The notes: a model not told the origin generated them from the sequence alone. A stretch of 64,000 nt of DNA from Flavitalea plasmicola (GCF_030546645.1 NZ_JAUOTO010000005.1:248001-312000), one strand, 5' to 3'. Counted from the stretch's first letter, positions 7,159 through 16,154 are shown. Numbers and translations: made by a program.

Positions 7159-7776
7159 CTAATCGAATGAATACACCCAGGTGTGGCTGTAAAATGTTGT
7201 TTCAATCCTGGAGACGGTGGTTCTGACAAGATGTATCACGGTGTCATAACTTTTGGTTATTTGCAGCGCTAATCCGTCGCTCCCCAAATCCGCATATTTT
7301 CCCCGTATCGGGGGCAAGACGAATGCCGGATCCTGAAACTCAATATCGATTGAGCTGTCCTGGTAGTTTACCGTCCATTTTCCTCCGGTGAATTGTCCGG
7401 GAACTTTTTCCGGTGAATCCGGTTTGTACGGCCTGGAAGATTTATATATGATCTTACCGCTGCTGAGCAATGCTGATTCATCTGTGCTGTCCAGCCAATA
7501 TCTCACTGTGCCATTCCTTTCCAGCTCGAAAACAAGTGCTTTTTCCAGAGCGGTAAAATCCTCGCCGTACGATACGAGGACGGAGTCCTTACAACGTATG
7601 GTAATGTTTTTGCCTTGGTATGGGGGCTTCCAGGGGCCGTAAATGAGGCAGCCCAGCGGTGTCAGATTATATCCGCCTCCATGCCCGTCGGGATGCTCCA
7701 AAGCCGGATCATAACACGCCGCACATCCCGGCAAAACCATCAGTGAAAGCAAAAGAAGTTTAAAAGTGTGTTTCAT
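7159..7776 (-). CDS. Hypothetical lipoprotein (205 aa)
   Basis: From the ATG at 7776 the sequence begins KHTFKLLLLSLMVLPGC, a lipoprotein signal with lipobox LPGC. An upstream in-frame Met at 7782 adds only two residues. The mature part has a CAACYD N-terminus and a His/Gly-rich patch (HPDGHGGGYN). It ends in beta-rich sequence with a repeated pattern around KWTVNYQDSSIDIEF, which suggests a lipocalin-like or META-like small barrel. That is only an impression. No known domain can be assigned. Confidence 0.65.
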   Translation of the reverse strand: MKHTFKLLLLSLMVLPGCAACYDPALEHPDGHGGGYNLTPLGCLIYGPWKPPYQGKNITIRCKDSVLVSYGEDFTALEKALVFELERNGTVRYWLDSTDESALLSSGKIIYKSSRPYKPDSPEKVPGQFTGGKWTVNYQDSSIDIEFQDPAFVLPPIRGKYADLGSDGLALQITKSYDTVIHLVRTTVSRIETTFYSHTWVYSFD

Positions 7777-7829
7777 GCACACGAAATAAGAGAAAAGCAG
7801 CAGGCAGAAATTTGATATTTGTCAATTTT

Positions 7830-8390
7830 TTAGTAACCTAGTCTGCTTAGTGTCTCCAGTGTGAGACCCAGATAGCTGGCAATGTCCTTACGTGGAACTC
7901 TTGCCAGCAGATCGTCTAAATTGGCTTTGAACCATTCGTATTTGTCCCTGGCTTTTAATTTGCGGAGTAAATAGTTCCTGCGCTCGCTTTGGACGTAATG
8001 TTCGGTGATCAACTTTCTTCCCACGACATTGAACTCTATGAAGTCCTTATACAGGGATTCCAGTTCATCGTACGTCAAATACCATACGGTGGTCTCTTCC
8101 AGTGCCTGAATAAATTCATAGCCCGGGACCCTGTTGAAAAAGCTTTCGACGGAAAGGGCCATGCCGCCTTCTGACAGAAGACCGGAGCAAATTTCAGTTC
8201 CATCATCCGTGTAATAGATCCTCACAAGGCCTTTTTCAATAAAATATATGTGATTGGAGGTCTGTGATTCCCTCAGCAGGTAATCTTTCTTTTTGAAAGT
8301 CTTTGTCTTAAGTAAGGAGAGCAGTTTTGCTTTGACCAGATCGGTCAGGGGATAAAACTTTTGTAGGAATGCAAAAACCTGTTCGATCAT
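7830..8390 (-). CDS. Crp/Fnr-family transcriptional regulator (186 aa)
   Basis: An N-terminal cyclic-nucleotide-binding-like beta-roll (residues ~20-120, with IYFIEKGLVRIYYTDDGTE) is followed by a long dimerisation helix. A short C-terminal HTH contains VPRKDIASYLGLTLETLSRL. The gene stops almost directly after the recognition helix, somewhat earlier than is usual, though within the range of this Bacteroidota subgroup. No conserved Arg-Ser cAMP pocket is evident, so the ligand is unknown. The HTH is cut close, so the DNA-binding domain should be regarded as minimal. Confidence 0.85.
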   Translation of the reverse strand: MIEQVFAFLQKFYPLTDLVKAKLLSLLKTKTFKKKDYLLRESQTSNHIYFIEKGLVRIYYTDDGTEICSGLLSEGGMALSVESFFNRVPGYEFIQALEETTVWYLTYDELESLYKDFIEFNVVGRKLITEHYVQSERRNYLLRKLKARDKYEWFKANLDDLLARVPRKDIASYLGLTLETLSRLGY

Positions 8391-8425
8391 AGATAAGGGT
8401 TGTCAGTTATGTAATATTTCTGCTA

Positions 8426-9400
8426 TTATAGCGCATGTGTCTGCGAATATAATTCATCCCGGAGTACATCGGACATCAGCAGCCGCGCCCAGATCCCCGC
8501 ATACCAGTTGAATGGCGTATGGATGTAAAACCGGCTGTATAACAAAAGACGGGTGCCGCCATTCGGCAAAGGTTCGAGCCTGTATCCGTCCTCTCCCATT
8601 TTTATATGATCGCCGCCTATGACGATGTGTTCATCCATGATGGCTTTGGAAATTTTGGAGGGGTCTGTCGTGATCTCCAGGGTCAGCGAGCGACCGGGCT
8701 CGATCTTTTTGATGGCCTCCACAAATTCCAGTCCTTTCTCATAGGTAGCAATCCTGGTCCCTCCTACGGCAGGGGTCTGCATCGTTGTGCTCAAATGACG
8801 GGGGAACCCCATCAGGCCTGAAAGGGTAGTGCGACGGGGCCCTGCAAGGGTCCGGCTGCCTGCGATCAGCGCATTCCATACCGCACCAGGAGCCGCCCTC
8901 AGCTCTATTTGTTTCTCAATGGTCAGCGCTTTGGAGGAGGAAGTGCTATCACCTTCAATGGCTCCGGCCAGGAGGGGGAGTAAAAATAAGAAAGAGATCT
9001 TGAGACTGCCGGGCTTTTGCCAATCTTCCTTTTCGAAATCCCAAAGCGCTTTGGCCATCGCACGTCTTTTTTTTCTGTTAAAAGCCATGACACCCCCAAA
9101 GCCTGCAAATATGATGATGATGGGAGATGCCATGATCCAGCATATCAAACCTTCGACATTCAACGCAAGGGTGATCGCCATGATGACCATGCAGGGTAAC
9201 AGCGCCTTGAAGAACGCGCCAGTTGCGGTGTGGTTTTCTTTGTAAGGAAGCAGCAAGACCGTAAGGTATCCCACCAGGAATGGGACGAGGAAGAAAAAGG
9301 AAAGGCTCATGATCCCCAAAGAGCCATCGAAGAAATCAAACAGGAGGCGAATGGTCAGTCCATAGAAGGAGGCGAAAAAGACGGATAATAAAAGTTTCAT
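8426..9400 (-). CDS. Membrane protein with C-terminal SRPBCC-type domain (324 aa)
   Basis: The N-terminal third has four predicted membrane segments (the first directly after MKLLLSVFF). A basic loop (FNRKKRRAMAKALWDFEKED) and a further hydrophobic stretch follow. The last ~160 residues, from EKQIELRAAPGAVWNALIAG, resemble a START/SRPBCC lipid-binding fold. I chose the ATG at 9400, 10 bp after the metallophosphoesterase stop. The alternative GTG at 9436 would overlap that gene. It is the last gene of the minus-strand operon starting at 11219. A lipid- or small-molecule-binding role is inference. Confidence 0.7.
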   Translation of the reverse strand: MKLLLSVFFASFYGLTIRLLFDFFDGSLGIMSLSFFFLVPFLVGYLTVLLLPYKENHTATGAFFKALLPCMVIMAITLALNVEGLICWIMASPIIIIFAGFGGVMAFNRKKRRAMAKALWDFEKEDWQKPGSLKISFLFLLPLLAGAIEGDSTSSSKALTIEKQIELRAAPGAVWNALIAGSRTLAGPRRTTLSGLMGFPRHLSTTMQTPAVGGTRIATYEKGLEFVEAIKKIEPGRSLTLEITTDPSKISKAIMDEHIVIGGDHIKMGEDGYRLEPLPNGGTRLLLYSRFYIHTPFNWYAGIWARLLMSDVLRDELYSQTHAL

Positions 9401-9410
9401 GGTGAAAGGT

Positions 9411-10130
9411 TTATGGTGTGGGTGGTTCGGATGCACCCACTTCTACGAGGATGGCATCTTTCTTACAATTGTATCGAATGGGTAAAGTGTCGCCCAGTCC
9501 TTTGCTGATCAGGTATTGGCAATTCCCGAATTGGGCGGAAAGCCTGTTCCATTTATAGATCAGCCTGCCGGGATATAAGCCGTTCCTGGTGCTCCACAGG
9601 ACGGCCTGGCTGCCGTGTAAATGGCCCGCAAAGATCAAATGATACTGATGGGCGAACTTCGCAACGTCGACGGGTCTGTGCAAACACAATATGGAAAGAT
9701 CGGCTGTGCCGGACGGCGCGGAGGGAGCGCCCCCATCAATTTGGATAATAAGACCACCTGCTGTAATGGTTGCGGAGCTGTTGTCCAGCCAGGTACCATT
9801 GCAGGCCTCTATGATGTTCCGGGTTTGCCGCTCGCGCGGCCTGTCGTGATTGCCGCAGATGGCAAAGATGTTTGGAAAATGAGCGATGGCGTCCATCATA
9901 CCCTGGAAATAATACAGGCCCATTCGCGAATCGGTGTAGTCGCCTCCCAAAAGAATGATGTCCGGATGGATCTGCTCTATCTCTTCACAGAGGGTTTCGG
10001 CGAGCCGTTGGCCACGCCGGTTGTAATGGAGGTCCGAAAGATACAGGATCTTTATCCGTGCGGCCTTTTCGGGGAAACAGGAATATTTCCGGATCTCAAA
10101 GGGATGGTGATATCCTATTTCTAACTTCAT
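9411..10130 (-). CDS. Calcineurin-like metallophosphoesterase (239 aa)
   Basis: All metal-ligand motifs are present in order: DLH (Asp33, His35), GGDYTD (Asp64), GNHD (Asn94, His95), His151 and GHLHG (His170, His172). The family hydrolyses phosphoester bonds with a two-metal centre. No signal peptide is present, so it is probably cytoplasmic or membrane-associated. Its start overlaps the end of the upstream membrane protein gene by 35 bp, suggesting coupled expression. With two membrane proteins upstream and an SRPBCC membrane protein downstream, a lipid-linked substrate (as in LpxH/YkuE-type enzymes) is plausible but unproven. Confidence 0.88.
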   Translation of the reverse strand: MKLEIGYHHPFEIRKYSCFPEKAARIKILYLSDLHYNRRGQRLAETLCEEIEQIHPDIILLGGDYTDSRMGLYYFQGMMDAIAHFPNIFAICGNHDRPRERQTRNIIEACNGTWLDNSSATITAGGLIIQIDGGAPSAPSGTADLSILCLHRPVDVAKFAHQYHLIFAGHLHGSQAVLWSTRNGLYPGRLIYKWNRLSAQFGNCQYLISKGLGDTLPIRYNCKKDAILVEVGASEPPTP

Positions 10131-10638
10131 GTTTATACCAGATTAAGATGGACAGACAACCGATGTACCAATGATGAAAATTATTCTTTCTCCGGAGGAG
10201 GCCTGTCATCATGAAAATGGAAAGGGGGATCACCGTCAGGAGACAGCGGATCACTCCGATCCTCAGGACTTCCCGGATGCCGCTGAGGATGGGCTGCTTC
10301 GCCCCATCGATCAACAGCGGAAATAAGAAAAGAAATTGCACTTCCAGCAAGTAGAAGACCAGGATCGACAGGGGAAGCAGGAACGGGTCGTATTGGAGAG
10401 ACCACCAGCATGCCAGGGAAGCGCCGGTGAGGCAAATGCCATATTTCAGATATCCCATTAACGTATAGTTTATTTCCGGATCGAATGGCCGGATGGCGCC
10501 CCCGTCCAGTTCATTCAGCCTGTCATACATCCACCTGGCGCCTCCGGGGAACATGGTCATAGGACCTGACACGGGCGCAGGGGCCGGATATTTTGCCAGG
10601 TGCGCCCTGCTGGCTGCGATGAGATGCCGATGATTCAT
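10096..10638 (-). CDS. Hypothetical membrane protein beginning in a 26-nt tandem repeat (180 aa)
   Basis: The protein begins MNHRHLIAASRAHLAKYP. A soluble N-terminal region of ~65 residues precedes three hydrophobic segments at about 66-82, 88-110 and 128-147. The N-terminal nine codons are a diverged copy of the mini-cistron sequence MNHQHLIPA found twice directly upstream. Its ATG overlaps the stop of the last mini-cistron as ATGA (10635-10638). It overlaps the metallophosphoesterase start by 35 bp. No family is recognised; the gene belongs to the five-part minus-strand operon. Confidence 0.7.
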   Translation of the reverse strand: MNHRHLIAASRAHLAKYPAPAPVSGPMTMFPGGARWMYDRLNELDGGAIRPFDPEINYTLMGYLKYGICLTGASLACWWSLQYDPFLLPLSILVFYLLEVQFLFLFPLLIDGAKQPILSGIREVLRIGVIRCLLTVIPLSIFMMTGLLRRKNNFHHWYIGCLSILIWYKHEVRNRISPSL

Positions 10639-10664
10639 GCTGGGATGAGATGTTGATGGTTCAT
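10635..10664 (-). CDS. Mini-cistron 3, nine codons (MNHQHLIPA)
   Basis: The ATG at 10664 overlaps the stop of mini-cistron 2. Its own TGA overlaps the ATG of the 180-aa membrane protein gene at 10638, both as ATGA. No Shine-Dalgarno-like sequence precedes it. Translation, if it occurs, would be by termination-reinitiation. Whether the peptide or only the coupling matters is unknown. Confidence 0.4.
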   Translation of the reverse strand: MNHQHLIPA

Positions 10665-10690
10665 GCTGGGATGAGATGTTGATGGTTCAT
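10661..10690 (-). CDS. Mini-cistron 2, nine codons (MNHQHLIPA)
   Basis: It is identical in sequence to mini-cistron 3 and arises from the next 26-nt repeat unit. Start and stop both lie in ATGA overlaps (10687-10690 and 10661-10664). Confidence 0.4.
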   Translation of the reverse strand: MNHQHLIPA

Positions 10691-10716
10691 GCTGTGAAGG
10701 GATGACGATCGTTCAT
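10687..10716 (-). CDS. Mini-cistron 1, nine codons (MNDRHPFTA)
   Basis: Its ATG overlaps the stop codon of the upstream 168-aa gene (ATGA at 10713-10716) and its stop overlaps mini-cistron 2. The sequence has diverged from the other copies, yet start, stop and length are kept, which suggests that the coupling is preserved. Confidence 0.4.
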   Translation of the reverse strand: MNDRHPFTA

Positions 10717-11219
10717 GCGCAATAGATAAAATGAAACCAGCAGATCCAGGCAAGGCCATTGCCGAAGACCAGCATACGGTGATACCTGTTCTCCTGCCGT
10801 CCGCATCGCTTGATGTGAAAAACGAATTCATCATAGCTGATCTCAACGACGGTGTAGATGAGGACGATGATAATAGGCAGTAAGAAATTGGCCGGATGTG
10901 CGCTGAGCATGGCAAACCACATCAGCAGGAACATGGGTATGCCGCCAGTGCCCAGGGCAAGGGCTTCCGCCGCACGTTCCTTTTTGGGGATCTTCATATT
11001 CAGGGGGTTCCTGTGGTATCGCCAGTCGAGCACGCCACCCGCCGTCGCGATGGTCCCGAATAAGGCGATGGCGTAGAACTGCCAGCTTGCATAAGGGAAA
11101 TGCGTGCTGAACCTGAGTTTCAGGTGCGTCCTGTACAGCAGGAGCAGGATGCCGAACAGGATGGCCGGAAGAAATAGCAGGATCAGGGACAGGTGATCTC
11201 TCAAAGTTTTTTTCTTCAT
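10713..11219 (-). CDS. Hypothetical four-helix membrane protein (168 aa), first gene of operon
   Basis: Four hydrophobic segments lie at about residues 9-28, 46-64, 90-103 and 109-128, with another near the C-terminus (WICWFHFIYCA). The basic loop NMKIPKKERAAE lies after the second segment. No family is recognised with confidence. It heads a tightly packed minus-strand operon, and its stop codon overlaps the first mini-cistron. Confidence 0.7.
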   Translation of the reverse strand: MKKKTLRDHLSLILLFLPAILFGILLLLYRTHLKLRFSTHFPYASWQFYAIALFGTIATAGGVLDWRYHRNPLNMKIPKKERAAEALALGTGGIPMFLLMWFAMLSAHPANFLLPIIIVLIYTVVEISYDEFVFHIKRCGRQENRYHRMLVFGNGLAWICWFHFIYCA

Positions 11220-11268
11220 ACGGGGTTGAATAAGGGTTTTAATTTGAATTTAGAAGTACTTTGAATTA

Positions 11269-11300
11269 CAAAGTAAATGGATAAAATTTAATTTTCCAAA
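11269..11300 (-). promoter_or_regulatory. Candidate promoter of the 11219-8426 operon
   Basis: On the minus strand TTTG (11300-11297) and TACTTTG (11275-11269) are separated by 21 bp. They resemble -33 and -7 elements, although the -7 box is one base short of TAnnTTTG. The first ATG is 49 bp downstream. Confidence 0.35.
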
Positions 11301-11433
11301 TGGGACGATTGGTAACGGTCCCATAATATACCCGACATACATTTGCTGCCGGGAATGCCGCAGTATTGTGCATAAAAGTGCATAAAACCGCAGTGTCTTC
11401 CACTACATTTAACACCAACAAAACGAATGCTTT

Positions 11434-14430
11434 ATGAATCAGCAATGCCTGCCGCGGTCCATGGGCCGCGCCCAAACCTATTTCCGAAGATCTTTATTGA
11501 CGATTGTTTGCTATTGGGCCATGACTGCCGCCGCCCAGGACCTCCGCTCCGTAGAAGGAGTGGTGAAGGACGAAAAAGGCATAATCCTGCAGGGAGTAAC
11601 CGTATCGGTTGAGGGCAGCAAGGCTTCCACCGCCACTGACAAGGACGGTCATTACAAGCTTACGCTCCCGGCCATGGCAAAAATCATTCACTTTTCATTT
11701 GTAGGGTATGAAACCAAAAAGGTCGACATCGGCGGCCAGACTACCATTGACATCGTATTGGCGGTGCAGTCCGGGCAGCTGAGCGATGTCGTCGTCACCG
11801 GCTATGGTAAGGCCCTGAAAAGGGAAGTCACCGGCTCCATCTCTTCGGTGGCGCCCGAGAATTTTACCCAGGGGGTCATCAGCTCACCGGCCATGCTGCT
11901 GGAGGGCAAGGTGGCGGGATTGCTTGTCAGCAAGAGCGGCAACCCGAACCAGGCGCCTACGGTCATTCTGCGGGGGCCTTCCACTTTGCGTACGGGGTCG
12001 GCACAATCCCCTTTTTATGTCGTGGACGGCGTACCCGGCGCATCCATCGACCTGATCGCGCCGGATGATATTGAAAGCGTCGATGTGCTGAAGGACGGGG
12101 CTTCCACGGCCATTTACGGCTCCCGGGCGGCCAATGGGGTGATCATGATCACCACGCGTAAAGCGAGGGTGAATCAAACCCGTGTCGTCTACAGCGCTTA
12201 CGTATCGACGGAGAAAGTGGCCAAACGCCTGGAAATGCTTACTGGCGACGAGCTGCGGAAATACCTTTCCGACAACGGGCAGAAGCTGGCCCCGGCCAAT
12301 AACGACAGCGTCAACGGCCGGGCTGTCAATACGGACTGGCAAAAAACAGTGGAACAATCGCCCGTGTCCACCAATCACAACCTCTCGGTGCTGGGTAATT
12401 CGAAAAACACCGCTTATGGGTTTTCGATCAACTATCTGCACAATCCCGGCCTGATAAAGGGGACTTCGCTGGACAGGTTCATCACCCGTTTTAGCATCGA
12501 CCACCGGGTCCTGAACGACCGGGTACGGCTGGGCCTGTCCGCCACCAACACCTATACGAAACAGGAGGACGTGAATTCGGGCGTATACAGCAATATGCTG
12601 AACTACCTGCCCACTGTTCTCGCTCAGCGTCCTGACGGATCTTTTACAGAGGACTTTACGGGCAATGTGCGGGGCGGCAGCAATCCGCTGGCGCTGATAG
12701 CCTACAACACGAATGAAACGAAAACCAACCTCTACCTGGTGAATGGCCTGGTAGAAGTGAAGATCCTTCCCGGGTTGAAGTATACGGCCAGCATTGCCGC
12801 GCAAAGGCAGCAGGCCAATAACGACCAGTACAACGATGCATTGTCCACCCTCAATAAGGGGACCAGCGGTCATGCCTATCGCAACACCTACACCAGCACG
12901 AGCAATATCATCGAATCGTATTTCAACTACGACAGGACTTTCGGTTTACATGATATCAAGCTGCTGGGCGGCTACTCCTGGCAGGAAACCAACAACGGGG
13001 ACGGCTTTGGTGTGAACACGCAAGGTTTTGTCAGCGATGCCCTGGCGTACAACAATCTAAGCCTGAGCAATCCGCCGAACGGGACGATCACCTTCGACAA
13101 CAATAACCTGACACCGCTGCGCCTCATCTCTTTTTATGGCCGCGTGAACTATGCTTTCGATTCAAAATACCTGTTGCAAGGGTCGCTTCGTAAGGACGGC
13201 TCGTCCGCCTTTGGCGCCAACAACCGCTGGGGATATTTCCCTTCTGTTTCGGCGGGCTGGAGGATCAGCAGCGAATCCTTCCTCCGGGATGTCAGGAACC
13301 TGAACGACCTGAAACTAAGGGCCAGCTATGGCATATCCGGCAACTCGCTGGGTTTCGATCCCCTGATCGCGCAGCTGCAGTACGGTCCGGTGGGAAGGCA
13401 TTATGAGAATGGTCAGTACATCAACTCGATAGCGCCCAATCAGAATGCAAATCCCAACCTGAAATGGGAGCGCACTTCCATGCTGGACATCGGCGTCGAC
13501 GTTGCCTTATTCGGCAACAGGCTCAGCGCTTCAGTAGACTATTACAATAAGAATACCTCTGACCTGATCTGGCAATATCCTGTTTCTGTCACGCAATTCA
13601 TATCGACTACACTGTCGGCCAATGCGGGCACGATCCACAACAGGGGCATCGAGCTGGTGATCAACGCGACACCCGTGAAGACGCCCCGCTTCACCTGGAA
13701 TACCAGCATCAATCTTGCACATAACAAGAATGATATCACTTCCCTGGCCAACAGCCAGTTTAAGCTGACTTCCATCCCTGTGGCGATCCTGGGTGGGAAG
13801 GGACAGTCGGGCAATTGGAGCCAGCTGATACAGCAGGGTTCTCCGCTGGGGACCTTTGATCTCTGGCATTATCTCGGCAAGGACAGCGTGGGTGTGTCCA
13901 CCTATCAGTCGGCAAAAGGCGGTAAGACCACCTCTCCCAGTACTTCCGACCTGATGGTCACCGGCGCCAATGCGCAACCCCAGCTGATCTTTGGCTTTAA
14001 TAACACGTTCAACTACCGGAATTTCGATCTGGGGATGTTCTTTCACGGCGTGACGGGTAACAAGATCCTGAATGCCACGCTGGCGGCCCTCAACACGACG
14101 ACGGACGCCGCCAAAAGTAACCTGGCGAAGTTCTCGCTGCACGAGGCCTATAATGATAAGAATGCTTTCCTCTATTCGGACCGGTTCCTGGAAAGCGGGT
14201 CTTACCTGCGTCTGGAAAACCTTTCACTGGGTTACACCTTCCATTTCGATGACGTCAACTTCCGCCAGATCCGCCTGTATGGCAGCGTGAACAATGTTTT
14301 CACGGTGACCTCCTACAGGGGCATCGACCCGGAAATAAACATCGGCGGGCTGACCCCGGGCATCGACAACCGTGATTATTATCCCAAGACACGTTCGTTC
14401 ATTCTGGGGATGAACGTACAGTTCAAATAA
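11434..14430 (+). CDS. SusC/RagA-family TonB-dependent outer-membrane transporter (998 aa)
   Basis: A signal peptide (RSLLTIVCYWAMTAAAQ) is followed by a carboxypeptidase-regulatory-like domain (~38-118). The plug ends in the family motif PDDIESVDVLKDGASTAIYG with SRAANGVIMITTR, and a ~750-residue beta-barrel follows. It takes up glycans, peptides or other large nutrients together with the SusD lipoprotein encoded 18 bp downstream. There is no N-terminal STN domain and no sigma/FecR pair beside it, so it is probably not under cell-surface signalling. A second in-frame ATG at 11461 is also possible as start. The substrate cannot be told from sequence. Confidence 0.95.
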   Translation: MNQQCLPRSMGRAQTYFRRSLLTIVCYWAMTAAAQDLRSVEGVVKDEKGIILQGVTVSVEGSKASTATDKDGHYKLTLPAMAKIIHFSFVGYETKKVDIGGQTTIDIVLAVQSGQLSDVVVTGYGKALKREVTGSISSVAPENFTQGVISSPAMLLEGKVAGLLVSKSGNPNQAPTVILRGPSTLRTGSAQSPFYVVDGVPGASIDLIAPDDIESVDVLKDGASTAIYGSRAANGVIMITTRKARVNQTRVVYSAYVSTEKVAKRLEMLTGDELRKYLSDNGQKLAPANNDSVNGRAVNTDWQKTVEQSPVSTNHNLSVLGNSKNTAYGFSINYLHNPGLIKGTSLDRFITRFSIDHRVLNDRVRLGLSATNTYTKQEDVNSGVYSNMLNYLPTVLAQRPDGSFTEDFTGNVRGGSNPLALIAYNTNETKTNLYLVNGLVEVKILPGLKYTASIAAQRQQANNDQYNDALSTLNKGTSGHAYRNTYTSTSNIIESYFNYDRTFGLHDIKLLGGYSWQETNNGDGFGVNTQGFVSDALAYNNLSLSNPPNGTITFDNNNLTPLRLISFYGRVNYAFDSKYLLQGSLRKDGSSAFGANNRWGYFPSVSAGWRISSESFLRDVRNLNDLKLRASYGISGNSLGFDPLIAQLQYGPVGRHYENGQYINSIAPNQNANPNLKWERTSMLDIGVDVALFGNRLSASVDYYNKNTSDLIWQYPVSVTQFISTTLSANAGTIHNRGIELVINATPVKTPRFTWNTSINLAHNKNDITSLANSQFKLTSIPVAILGGKGQSGNWSQLIQQGSPLGTFDLWHYLGKDSVGVSTYQSAKGGKTTSPSTSDLMVTGANAQPQLIFGFNNTFNYRNFDLGMFFHGVTGNKILNATLAALNTTTDAAKSNLAKFSLHEAYNDKNAFLYSDRFLESGSYLRLENLSLGYTFHFDDVNFRQIRLYGSVNNVFTVTSYRGIDPEINIGGLTPGIDNRDYYPKTRSFILGMNVQFK

Positions 14431-14448
14431 ATTTAAAATTCAATCTAG

Positions 14449-16083
14449 ATGAAACACTATAAGATATTTTTCGGGATGCTCGTTCTGGCGGCCGCGTCCT
14501 GCACCAAACTCGACGTGGATGTAAAATCACGTTATACCTCCGGCAATTTTCCGAACAACAGCAGCTCTTACGCGGCCATGATGGGCGCAGTGTATGGCCA
14601 GCTGGCCAACAGTACGCTGGGAGACAGCAAATACTGGATGAATGGTTCCGGCTACAGCTATGGCGTGGACTATTGGCTCTTCCAGGAGCTTTGTACGGAC
14701 GAGGCCATTATCCCTGCCCGTGACGGTAATTATGATGATGGCGGTAAATACCGGTTCATGCACCTGCATACCTGGACCAAGGACCATCCTTATGTCATCT
14801 CCACCTGGCAGTGGGGTTTTACGGGGATCAACCTGGCCAACCAGGCCATCAATGTATTGAATAGTCCCAACGCGGGCGCTACGGCCGGGACATCGATCGC
14901 GCAAATGAAAGCGATGAAGGGCCTGTTTACTTTCTTAATGATGGACCTTTACGGCAATATCCCGATCCTCGATACTTTCCCGCAGGTGACCCAGCCTGCC
15001 ACCAGGCCCAGGGCGGAGGTTTTCGACTATATCGAGCGCACGATGAAATCTGCGTTGCCCGGCCTTCCGGCGAACGTGGATGGGAACAGCTATGGCAAGC
15101 CGACCAAATGGATGGCTTTTGCCCTGCTGGAGAAATTGTATTTGAATGCCCAGTATTATGTGGGTACGGACCGTAACGCGGATGCGGTGGCGATGGCGGA
15201 CAGCATATTGTCGAATGCGCCGTATACGCTGGATGCGAATTACAACGATGTTTTCGCGCCCACCAATGGGCCGCAGGTGAAAGAAACGATCCTGGCGATT
15301 CCCTACGATGCCAACTCGATCCCCGGGGATCACTTCGAGCGTTTTGGCCTGCATGCCTGCTTTGTCAAGAAATACTCGATACCCTTTGGACCGAGCGTCG
15401 CCCTCAGCACGATACCGGATTTCCACGCTTATTTCAATTTGAACAACGACGTGCGCAACGCGACCTGGCTCTCAGGACCCCAGTACAACTGGGATGGCTC
15501 GCCCTTATTGTATGCGACGACAAAGAAGGCGCTGGATGCGACGTATACGGGTCCGGACGGTCCTGTCAACTGGCCGGTGGTGGTGTCCGATACGCTGAAG
15601 CTGAAACCGGGCTTCCCCGATAAATTGGACGTGGGCAATGATGTGCTGGGCCAGCTGATGGGCGCGCGTTCCATCAAGTACTATCCCGATCCGAATGCCA
15701 ATCCTTCCTCCCGATTTGCCAGCAACGATATTCCCGTGTTCCGCCTTGCCGACGTGATCCTGATGAAGGCGGAGGCGATCCTGCGTGGAGCTGCGGCCAC
15801 GACGGTGAAAGGGGAATTGCAAACGCCCGATGTCCTGGTGAATAAGATCCGGACCCGCGCACATGCGGACCCTGTCAGTAATGTCGACTTGCAGGGGGTA
15901 TTGGATGAGCGGGCCAGGGAGCTGGCCTGGGAGGGATGGCGCCGGAATGACCTGATCCGTTATGGACAGTTCGAGAACAAATGGGGCTTTAAGACGGATG
16001 CCAATGTACTGAAGCGGGTGATGCCTGTGCCGGCTACAGAAATTGCGCTGAATCCGAAGCTTGTGCAGAATGAAGGATATTGA
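14449..16083 (+). CDS. SusD/RagB-family nutrient-binding lipoprotein (544 aa)
   Basis: A lipoprotein signal (MLVLAAASC) is followed by the TPR-rich SusD fold. The C-terminal segment RARELAWEGWRRNDLIRYGQF and the ending MPVPATEIALNPKLVQNEGY are family hallmarks. It acts as the surface lid of the SusC barrel encoded just upstream. The gene is followed by a terminator at 16155, so susC-susD form a two-gene operon. Confidence 0.95.
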   Translation: MKHYKIFFGMLVLAAASCTKLDVDVKSRYTSGNFPNNSSSYAAMMGAVYGQLANSTLGDSKYWMNGSGYSYGVDYWLFQELCTDEAIIPARDGNYDDGGKYRFMHLHTWTKDHPYVISTWQWGFTGINLANQAINVLNSPNAGATAGTSIAQMKAMKGLFTFLMMDLYGNIPILDTFPQVTQPATRPRAEVFDYIERTMKSALPGLPANVDGNSYGKPTKWMAFALLEKLYLNAQYYVGTDRNADAVAMADSILSNAPYTLDANYNDVFAPTNGPQVKETILAIPYDANSIPGDHFERFGLHACFVKKYSIPFGPSVALSTIPDFHAYFNLNNDVRNATWLSGPQYNWDGSPLLYATTKKALDATYTGPDGPVNWPVVVSDTLKLKPGFPDKLDVGNDVLGQLMGARSIKYYPDPNANPSSRFASNDIPVFRLADVILMKAEAILRGAAATTVKGELQTPDVLVNKIRTRAHADPVSNVDLQGVLDERARELAWEGWRRNDLIRYGQFENKWGFKTDANVLKRVMPVPATEIALNPKLVQNEGY

Positions 16084-16154
16084 GCGTGGAGTGCAGACTA
16101 AGATCAAAGAAGGTGTAGGTGGTTGCAAGCCTTACATATGCAAGAACAGTATAG

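Larger units (their letters stand above)
10618..10695 (-). repeat. Three tandem copies of a 26-nt repeat
   Basis: Units at 10618-10643, 10644-10669 and 10670-10695 differ only at a few positions in the first copy. A degenerate fourth unit extends to about 10718. On the minus strand each unit supplies an ATG and the following TGA, with ATGA at each junction. The result is a chain of short overlapping reading frames rather than one frame. Unlike a CRISPR, there are no spacers. Confidence 0.9.

Noticed and set aside
10618-10718. CRISPR-like array
   Set aside because: Repeats are contiguous without spacers and each unit encodes a start/stop junction.
11884-12873. Long minus-strand open frame (329 codons) inside the first susC
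   Set aside because: It lies entirely antisense to a well-supported transporter gene, has no recognisable domain, and such frames are common where the sense strand uses G/C at third positions.
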